The notes under the pieces are model-generated. The model made no database searches, was not told the origin of the DNA, and saw nothing but the letters and a program-made list of their open reading frames with translations. A DNA stretch of 58,459 nucleotides from Verrucomicrobiota bacterium (GTDB taxonomy: Bacteria > Verrucomicrobiota > Verrucomicrobiia > Limisphaerales > J093), in the NCBI GenBank assembly GCA_022710935.1, contig JAKLFY010000041.1, positions 1 to 58,459 of the forward strand, in the 5' to 3' direction. This document shows, piece after piece, positions 50,221 through 56,647 of this stretch. The stretch's first letter is position 1. Every line of letters starts with the position of its first letter. Position numbers and translations under genes: made by a program.

Positions 50221-53200
50221 TCAGGGCAAGGGCACGTGCCGCTCCACCTGCACCCGCACCGGGCCCAGCAGCCCGGACGGCTCCAGCTCTTCGTTCGGCC
50301 CCCACGCCTTGTGCGTCGTGAAGGTCTTGGGGGCGTCCCCGGTGAAGCCGCCCCGCCCGTCGGGGAATCCACCCGGGTATTTCGCATCACCCACAAGGCG
50401 GTTCCACCAGAGGTTGGTCACTTCGATCTCGAGTTCGTTCGCGCCGGGCCGCGCCGCGCCGGTGATGTCCACTGTGTACGGGGAACACCACAGCACCCCC
50501 AGCGCCTGCCCATTGACCTTGACCGCGGCGATCGTTGCCACCGCGCCCAGATCCAGCCACATGCGGTCGCCCTCGGCCCGGTAGTCCTCGGGGATGTCCA
50601 GCACGGCCCGGTACCGGGCCGTCCCGGAGAAATGACGCACCCCCTCGATCGGGGAATCGCGCCAATCCATCAGCTTCTCGAGCACGATGCGGTCCGGACA
50701 ATCCCAGCCGGGCGGAAAGCAGAGAGTCCAACTGCCCGCCACATCGAGCGGCGCGGGCACCGGCCCGGAATCGAGCGCTGCGCTGCGCCCGTCCGCCCTT
50801 CGGACCTGGCAGGCAATTCGGGCGCGGGTGGCAACAAACTCGCCTTTGTCGCTCGCGTAGCACACCGCGGCCTCGACCGCCGTTTCCCCACCGGACAGCC
50901 CTCGAGGCGTCGGAGACAAGTCGATGACCTGATCGCCGCGGCTGCATTCGCGAAACACCACAAACAGGGAGGCATGACCGCCCAGTGGCACCTGGACGTG
51001 GGTGGAGTCGCCCGCGGTTCTGAACCGGGCAATGCGCCGGACATCGCCGGTTACCGGACACCAGAACTCCGGAATCCTGGCGCCGACCCGGAAGGCGATT
51101 ATCGGTTCTCGCGCCTGGTCGGACTGGTTGGAAAGGAAATACACATCGAAGCCCTTCCCGCGCCTGTGTGTCCACAGAACGGTCGGATCGCCGCACACCA
51201 CGTCGGGGACGGCGCCCAACCGCGACAACACCTCCGCCAGCGGAACGCCATGAAAAACCGTGCCCTTGCCGTGGCGATGCTCGGTGGCCCGCACGCCATC
51301 GCACGGGCCCCAGATCTCGTCCGCCCTGCGCTTCACATCGGCGTCGGTCCCAGGGTACCCCGAGAGGCTGGGCGAGCGCCGGGGCGGCGCACCCACGACC
51401 ACGGCGCCAGCGCGCACCAGTTCGCCGATCTTCGCCAGCAGTTCCGGGCGCATCGTGTCCAGCGGCGGCAACACGAGGAGCCGGTAGGGCACGCCTTCCG
51501 GGAGAGTCAGCAGGCCATCCCTGACCGAGAGTCGCTTCTGGATGACCTCGGCGTTCACGAAATCGAAGTCGTACCCCCGCGGCGGCGGGGGATCGAGGAT
51601 GCCGGTCATCTTGGGCGTGTCCTCGCCGATGAAATAGAGCAGGTCCGCCGTCGGACCGCCCTGTTGCAGCAGGTAGTGGCAGCGGCGCAGGTAATCGATC
51701 CAGGAACGGCTCTGCTCGAACCAGGTGTTGTGCCGCTGGTAGCTCATGCCGAACCAGGCGGTCACTCCCGGCTTCCGGTCTTCCCAGGGCTGATGGATAG
51801 AGAGGTGCAGCACGAAATGGTTGATGCCCTGGGTGAAGGCCCAGTCGCCCCGGCTCTTCATCGCGGCCGGTGACTGCCGGAAGTTGAAGCCCGCCGTGAA
51901 AGCCTCGGCGGCCGTGATCGGCTTGCCGTACGTGTGCGACGCCGAGGCTGCTCCGCGCAATTCGATGCTGCCCAGGTCCCAGAGATGATTGCGGAACCAG
52001 AATTCGCCCGAGATGATATCGGCCTGGCCGCCATATTGCAGAAACTCCGCCGGGAAACCCCAGTGACCGTAATTCTCCATCCAGAGCTTCAGCCCCCCGC
52101 CATTCACCGCCTCCCGAAATGCCGCCAGGTAGTTCTGCGCGATCAGGTCGGCCACCAGGCGCCTGAGGTCCCAGAGAAACCGGCTCGACAGGCCGGCACT
52201 GCCCACGACCCGCCCGCTGAGCACCGGCAGCCATGGAACAGGATCGTAGCCCAAGCGCTCGACAAACACCCGTTCGAGCCCGGGCGTCCAGTTCTGCGAT
52301 CCCACCTCGTAGCTGTCGATCACCACGTGCTTGAGCGCGCGTCGACGCTCGGGCGGCACACGGTCGAGAAAGGCGCCGATGTAGGCGGCAAAATGATGGC
52401 GACTGCCCTCGCGGCTCATCTTGTCGACCTCATACCCTTTGGCTTCCGGGGGCACAGGCTCGTTGACCGCTCCCGTGGGCAAGGTGCCGCACCGCAGGAT
52501 CACCCACTCGCCCTCCGGCACATTCCAGCGCAATCGGCCCCCTGCCTCCATGTGGCTGCTAATGTCTTTGACGTCTCCCGGGGCCAGAGTCGATGTCGCT
52601 TCCGCCTGCGGCGGCCAGAGATACGCATCCCAGCCGGGCAGCGGCTCGGGATACATCTTCCCCAACTGTTTCTCGACGAGGTGATCGACGGTCGGGCTGC
52701 CGGTGAAGACGATCTCCCGAAAGCCCGCATCGCCCGGCGCTTCGAGTTCGCTGAACACCAGTCGGAAATGCCTGGCCGCCACGGCAGAACAGGCCAGCGT
52801 CAGGGGCGCCCAGGTCATGGGGCCGAGGTTCCACATGGCGCGACGGCGGTCGAAGTGGATGCGCCGCAGCGGTTCATAGTGCCGTCCGTCGGCGGACACC
52901 AGCAGTTCCACCTGCACCTGAAACGGATGCTCGACAGGGTGCAGGGAAACGCCCTGCACTGGACGGTCTCCCTCGAGCACGAGGTCCACCTGCCAACGCC
53001 TGGCAGTGCCCGTCGCCCGCGGAAACACGAACGCGGTGTTCGTGTCGCCGTCGAACATGCGCTCGACACCGGGGGAAGCGCCTGGCGTTCCAGGAAGCGG
53101 TTGCCGGACCTGGATGGGGGCCTCCTGTTCCGACGGCATCGGAAAGGCCAGCACGGCCAAGTCGCGATACTCGCCCTGCCGCGCGGGCAGGACCCCTTCG

Positions 53201-54000
53201 AACCGCGCCGGACCACGCACGCGCGTCTCGGTCTGCACCACGTAGCGCATGGCCTGGTCGGCACTGATCCACGGCCCGCCGGATTGACTCCACCCGGGGC
53301 TGTTGAAGAACCCAATGTCCACACCCAGGCGCTGCCCCTCGAACACCGCGTGCTCGACCATCTCCCACCAGCGATCGCTCAGCATGTGCACCGGCCCCCG
53401 CTCCCGGCCCGGCGAGACATGTCCGATCAGGGCCTCGCCGATGCCCACCCGGGCCATCGCCTCGAGGTCTCGGGTGATGCCTTCCCTTGAGATGTTCTCA
53501 TCGATCCAATACCAGTACACCCACGGACGCGTGCCCGCGTCCGGCCGGATGAAGCCCTCCGCCAGGCGATCCTCAGCCAGGGTTCCAGAGCCGGAAAAGA
53601 AAGGCAGCAGGGCCAGGAGCGCCAGGTTCCTGTTCAGAAGCGCCCGGCCATGCTTGGCGTGCCGCAAGGCCTGGGAATAGGATACCCCCAGCCCGAGAAA
53701 AGGACCCCGGCCGTCGGCCAACGAGCGCCCGCTCAGTCCAACACGGTTCGTTCCCCGCTCGCCCCCGCGGCTCCTGGTGGCGGTGCCCCCGGCGGTTGGT
53801 GGCGGCAGGCTTTCGCGGGCGCGCACCGACAGTCGGTCCCGGCTGCGAACGACCGCGGGGGCGCCCGGCTGCATGCCGACCTGTTCGGTTCTGACTTGCG
53901 GAAGGGGAAGGCGACCACTGGACTCGTCGTCCGATCGAGCGGCAAGCAGAAGTTGAGCGAGCCAGCAGAAGCGCAGGAGGGAGGAGTAGGGCAGTTTCAT
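50221..54000 (-). CDS. Exported GH106-type alpha-L-rhamnosidase-like glycoside hydrolase
   Basis: 1259 residues from ATG 54000. The catalytic part opens GFIRPDAGTRPWVYWYWIDE, then ISREGITRDLEAMARVGIGE, the N-terminal signature of GH106 (RPWVYWWWxxxxVTxEGIxxDLExMxxxGIGG). Further landmarks are GFFNSPGWSQSGGPW, a discoidin-like insert, VIDSYEVGSQNWTPGL, the GGQADIISGEFWFR region, and a C-terminal sandwich (YRAVLDIPEDYRAEGDRMWL; LGLLGPVRVQVE-like end). The N-terminus is odd: a signal-like stretch (LLRFCWLAQLLLAARS) is followed by about 90 Arg/Gly-rich residues and then a second signal-like stretch (NRNLALLALLPFFSGSGTLA). A TTG at 53667 would start just before the second and may be the true start. 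It would cleave L-rhamnose from pectin-type glycans. Confidence 0.82.
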   Translation of the reverse strand: MKLPYSSLLRFCWLAQLLLAARSDDESSGRLPLPQVRTEQVGMQPGAPAVVRSRDRLSVRARESLPPPTAGGTATRSRGGERGTNRVGLSGRSLADGRGPFLGLGVSYSQALRHAKHGRALLNRNLALLALLPFFSGSGTLAEDRLAEGFIRPDAGTRPWVYWYWIDENISREGITRDLEAMARVGIGEALIGHVSPGRERGPVHMLSDRWWEMVEHAVFEGQRLGVDIGFFNSPGWSQSGGPWISADQAMRYVVQTETRVRGPARFEGVLPARQGEYRDLAVLAFPMPSEQEAPIQVRQPLPGTPGASPGVERMFDGDTNTAFVFPRATGTARRWQVDLVLEGDRPVQGVSLHPVEHPFQVQVELLVSADGRHYEPLRRIHFDRRRAMWNLGPMTWAPLTLACSAVAARHFRLVFSELEAPGDAGFREIVFTGSPTVDHLVEKQLGKMYPEPLPGWDAYLWPPQAEATSTLAPGDVKDISSHMEAGGRLRWNVPEGEWVILRCGTLPTGAVNEPVPPEAKGYEVDKMSREGSRHHFAAYIGAFLDRVPPERRRALKHVVIDSYEVGSQNWTPGLERVFVERLGYDPVPWLPVLSGRVVGSAGLSSRFLWDLRRLVADLIAQNYLAAFREAVNGGGLKLWMENYGHWGFPAEFLQYGGQADIISGEFWFRNHLWDLGSIELRGAASASHTYGKPITAAEAFTAGFNFRQSPAAMKSRGDWAFTQGINHFVLHLSIHQPWEDRKPGVTAWFGMSYQRHNTWFEQSRSWIDYLRRCHYLLQQGGPTADLLYFIGEDTPKMTGILDPPPPRGYDFDFVNAEVIQKRLSVRDGLLTLPEGVPYRLLVLPPLDTMRPELLAKIGELVRAGAVVVGAPPRRSPSLSGYPGTDADVKRRADEIWGPCDGVRATEHRHGKGTVFHGVPLAEVLSRLGAVPDVVCGDPTVLWTHRRGKGFDVYFLSNQSDQAREPIIAFRVGARIPEFWCPVTGDVRRIARFRTAGDSTHVQVPLGGHASLFVVFRECSRGDQVIDLSPTPRGLSGGETAVEAAVCYASDKGEFVATRARIACQVRRADGRSAALDSGPVPAPLDVAGSWTLCFPPGWDCPDRIVLEKLMDWRDSPIEGVRHFSGTARYRAVLDIPEDYRAEGDRMWLDLGAVATIAAVKVNGQALGVLWCSPYTVDITGAARPGANELEIEVTNLWWNRLVGDAKYPGGFPDGRGGFTGDAPKTFTTHKAWGPNEELEPSGLLGPVRVQVERHVPLP

Positions 54001-54144
54001 GGCTCTGGATGTTCTCCAGCGTGTGCAGTCAGACTGACAGGTTCCGTGCGACTTGGGAAGCGGCGATCCCGACGCCCCAGCGACGAACACGAGGGGCCTC
54101 GATGGGAATGACCATGCCGGCTTGCGTTGCCGGTCGAAGCGAAC

Positions 54145-54176
54145 TTGACATTATTCGTTATTTCGCGAACTATATT
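54145..54176 (+). promoter_or_regulatory. Promoter/operator region of the former ars operon
   Basis: TTGACA (54145-54150) and TATATT (54171-54176) lie in an AT-rich patch with 20-nt spacing. Within it TTCG-TTATTT-CGCGAA is a partial palindrome of the kind ArsR repressors bind. ATG of the arsR remnant is at 54181, only 5 nt past TATATT, so either the message is nearly leaderless or the -10 lies further upstream. Confidence 0.35.
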
Positions 54177-54180
54177 GACA

Positions 54181-54626
54181 ATGCGTGAGTTCATGAGCAT
54201 CACCAAGGCGCTGGCGGACGCCAACCGGGTCCCCATGGGGCTGGTCTTGCGGAAGGGCGAGTTGTGCGCCTGCCAACTCACCGAGTTGTTCGGCCTGGCG
54301 CCCTGGCGCTGCTCAAGCCGCTGCCGCCGGCCGTGGCCGAAAGCGTGGAAGCGTTGATCGGCTGTGTGGCCGGAGCGGTGCTGATCTCGGAAACCGAGCG
54401 CATGGCCAGGGAGGCCGGATTCGCGGACATCGTGACCAAAGCGAAATCGGCCTACATCGACGGGATGCTGGACTGGCAGGACCCGCTCTATCAGAAGATC
54501 ATGGGCCATTTGCCGGCGGGGGTCAAACCAAGCGATTACGCCACGAGCTTGGACATGACGGGGCCTAAAGGTCGTGAGAGCCTACCAGTGAGTCGTTCGT
54601 CGCGAAGCGGTTGCTGCTGCGGTTAG
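54181..54626 (+). pseudogene. Fusion remnant: arsR N-terminus joined to arsM C-terminus
   Basis: ATG 54181 starts MREFMSITKALADANR and reaches GELCACQLTELFGLAP, the first 41 residues of an ArsR repressor (CxC metal site in ELCACQL). The frame then breaks. From about 54297 in another frame the sequence reads LKPLPPAVAESVEALIGCVA, then SETERMAREAGFADI, DWQDPLYQKIMGHLPAG and PSDYATSLDMTG, the C-terminal third of an arsenite methyltransferase. The HTH of ArsR and the SAM-binding core of ArsM are missing, so neither can work. A deletion of arsR-arsM sequence explains the structure. Confidence 0.7.
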
Positions 54627-54659
54627 GCGCCAAGACAACTCAACTCGAAGGCAACCTGG

Positions 54660-54884
54660 ATGAGTACTCACGCTGTTCCCGCGAATGAGGCGGCGGGGGC
54701 GGCGGCGCCCAAACGCCTGGGGTTTTTCGAGCGCTACCTGGCGGTGGCGGTGGCCATCACGTTGTTTGGCCCCGGATCGAGCACTGCTCTCGCCACGGTG
54801 GTCGGTGTGCTGGTCGAGGTGCCGGTAATGCTCTCGGTGTGCAGCGTCTGCAACCGGACGCGGCATTGGTTCGCCAAGGCGTGA
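54660..54884 (+). pseudogene. ACR3-type arsenite efflux permease reduced to its two ends by an internal deletion
   Basis: 74 codons from ATG 54660. Residues 1-29 ([12 protein letters not shown]) match the start of Acr3/ArsB permeases. Residues from about 30 ([20 protein letters not shown], then [11 protein letters not shown] and [10 protein letters not shown]) match the C-terminal helices. Some 285 residues in between appear deleted, yet the frame is kept. It would not transport arsenite. It stands where acr3 follows arsM in ars operons. Confidence 0.7.
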
Positions 54885-54905
54885 GATATCGGTTGTCGCA
54901 ATCAA

Positions 54906-55097
54906 ATGGCAAACACAAAAGCAGTGAGCCGAGAGAGACTGCCGGGCTTCCGGAGGGTGCATATCTTGCATCATGCCGGGGAAGGACCGTTCCATGGGCA
55001 GTGAATGTTGAACGAGTTGCGCCGTCATGGGTATGAAATCAACCCCGGCACGCTGGTTCTCCTGGTCGGCTTGGGATTGGTCATCGGCCTCTTGTGA
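54906..55097 (+). pseudogene. PadR-type regulator remnant with an internal stop
   Basis: ATG 54906 starts MANTKAVSRERLPGFRRVHI and reaches EGPFHGQ, then TGA at 55002 where PadR relatives have Trp (TGG). The frame continues MLNELRRHGYEINPGTLV, the winged-helix beta-wing of PadR, and then runs into LLVGLGLVIGLL, which looks like the last helix of a different membrane protein. The stop and the foreign tail indicate a broken fusion. Confidence 0.6.
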
Positions 55098-55170
55098 ACC
55101 ATGCACGCGAGACAAAGCCTTCGGCCCTCCGCAGCTCTCGTTTCCAATTGTCGTTCAACTCGCGCAACCG

Positions 55171-55404
55171 ATGCCAAGTGAATCCCCAAACATCTTCGAC
55201 ACGGAACCCGAGCGTTACGAGGTGTGGTTCGACTCGCCGGAAGGGGGCATGCTGTTTGAGAACGAATTGGCGGCTATTCGATGGCTCTGGCGCGACCATT
55301 TCCGGCCCGCGCTCGAAGTCGGCGTCGGCACGGGGCGCTCCGCGCAGACGTTCGACGTGGAATGGGGATTGAACCGGTCGCGGGCGAGTGTGGGGTGGCT
55401 GTGA
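55171..55404 (+). pseudogene. N-terminal fragment of a SAM-dependent methyltransferase
   Basis: 77 codons from ATG 55171: NIFDTEPERYEVWFDSPEGG, FENELAAIRWLW, then ALEVGVGTGRSAQTF, the glycine-rich SAM-binding motif I, and VEWGLNRS, after which the frame ends. The rest of the methyltransferase is absent. The sequence runs directly into a histidine-kinase fragment in another frame. Confidence 0.6.
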
Positions 55405-55590
55405 ACGCCGACCGGTTGCTTCTGCGTCATGCGGCTATGAACATCCTGCACAATGCCATTCGTTACAGCCTGGCGGGTTCAAAGGTGTCAGTTCGCTGTT
55501 TCCGCCGCGCCGCCGGGGCAGTCATCGAGATCGCCCACAAAGGCCCGGGCATTGCGCCGGAACATCAGCAGAAGATCTTCGAGCGGTTCA
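55375..55590 (+). pseudogene. Histidine-kinase ATPase-domain fragment
   Basis: About 70 codons in the frame NADRLLLRHAAMNILHNAIR, then YSLAGSKVSVRCF, and KGPGIAPEHQQKIFERF. These are the N and G1 boxes of a sensor kinase HATPase domain (MNxLxNAIRYSP...DxGPGIxxExxxxIFERF). No start, H-box or G2 box is present. It ends at about 55590, where it runs into the 3' end of the opposite-strand ORF. Confidence 0.6.
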
Positions 55591-55725
55591 TTTGCCGTAA
55601 GGGTGTGCCGGGGTCACTCGTGGGCGGCGAGGGAAGGCTTTTGCCAAACGAATCAATTGCGCCACTTTGCGGATCTTTTCCGCAAAGGGTTCGCGGGCGA
55701 GTTTCTGACGCATCTCCGGTTTCAT
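55588..55725 (-). CDS. Small 45-residue protein paired with the nucleotidyltransferase
   Basis: ATG at 55725 overlaps the nucleotidyltransferase stop (ATGA). The product starts MKPEMRQKLAREPFAEKIRK, continues VAQLIRLAKAFPRR, and ends at TGA 55590-55588 after HPYGK. It is basic and helical, with no recognised domain. The tight overlap suggests translational coupling and a paired function, such as the partner of an AbiEii-like toxin. I recall similar short ORFs beside such nucleotidyltransferases but cannot name a family. Confidence 0.5.
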   Translation of the reverse strand: MKPEMRQKLAREPFAEKIRKVAQLIRLAKAFPRRPRVTPAHPYGK

Positions 55726-56234
55726 AACGTCGGCAGTTTCAGCTTATGCCGGTGGACCACGTTTTCCAGAAAGGTTTTATCGAGGTCGGCCTGCTGGAGT
55801 AGTTGCTCGATGCGGGCCTTGTCCTTGGCTCGCCCCGCGCTGGCAGCGATGGCCACGATGTGTTCGGCGCGGAACACTTTGGCGGGCACGCCTTCGTAAT
55901 GAATCCGCTCGGCTTCACGAACTGCTTCCTCGGTCAATCCCTGAGCGGCGAGAAATCGCACGGGGAATCCGCGCACCAGCAGATGTTCGCGCTCAACCCG
56001 CCAGCCCTGCGACTGCAGATGCGCGTAGATGGCGGGGATGCCGGCGGTCAACCCCTTGTCCCTGGGAATGAAAAAAATATCCGCGTCGTAGGTGGCGAAC
56101 GGTTCGACGTAGTAGATGGCCGCGAGCGCGCCCCCGAGCGCCCAGTCCTCGATCAATTTCGCGGAGACCAGATCATTCGCCGCGCGCAGCCCCTCGGCCA
56201 GTGGCAGATTGTCGGATGGCGGGGTGACGGCCAT
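55722..56234 (-). CDS. AbiEii-like nucleotidyltransferase
   Basis: 170 residues from ATG 56234. WALGGALAAIYYVEPFATYD, ADIFFIP is the GGxxA...T.D.D nucleotidyltransferase core of the AbiEii/DUF6036 type. HIVAIAASAGRAKDKARIEQ, LLQQADLD is the usual C-terminal helical region. AbiEii-type enzymes act as toxins in type IV toxin-antitoxin pairs by transferring nucleotides to RNA; whether this one does is unknown. A 45-residue ORF overlaps its stop codon. The pair is intact within a region of broken genes. Confidence 0.75.
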   Translation of the reverse strand: MAVTPPSDNLPLAEGLRAANDLVSAKLIEDWALGGALAAIYYVEPFATYDADIFFIPRDKGLTAGIPAIYAHLQSQGWRVEREHLLVRGFPVRFLAAQGLTEEAVREAERIHYEGVPAKVFRAEHIVAIAASAGRAKDKARIEQLLQQADLDKTFLENVVHRHKLKLPTL

Positions 56235-56358
56235 GACGGATGACTACCAGATTCACGCCTTCGCGTAAACCTCCGACTCAACTGGCGGAGCACATCACCA
56301 CACTTGACCCAAATGCGACATGGCCTCGGTCAGGTGACATGTTATGCTCCCGACCAAT

Positions 56359-56640
56359 ATGAAACTGCTGGCCACATTCGCGTCGACCGAAGCGCCTCGC
56401 GCGGTCGTGCTCGTCCGCTTGCTGGTGGGGGCGGTGTTCCTCTCCGAAGGCATCCAGAAATTTCTGTTCCCCGCCGATGTGGGGGCGGGGCGGTTCGCTC
56501 AGATTGGCCTGCCGTCGCCGGAGATCCTCGGGCCGTTCGTCGGCAGCGTTGAAATCGTGTGCGGTGCGCTCGTCCTGTTGGGATTGTTCACGCGGTTGTC
56601 CATGGGGCGTCCCTGCTGTTGGCCTATGGCGTGGGGCAAC
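56359..56640 (+). pseudogene. Truncated DoxX-family membrane protein
   Basis: ATG 56359 starts MKLLATFASTEAPRAVVLVR, then LLVGAVFLSEGIQKFLFP, IGLPSPEILGPFVGSVEIVC and LVLLGLFTRLS, the first two helices of a DoxX protein. After about 56602 the frame becomes unrelated (MGRPCCWPMAWGN) and stops. A neighbouring frame reads GASLLLAYGVGQ, perhaps the rest of a helix after a deletion. It abuts the 3' end of the opposite-strand gene. Confidence 0.6.
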
Positions 56641-56647
56641 GCTCCGG

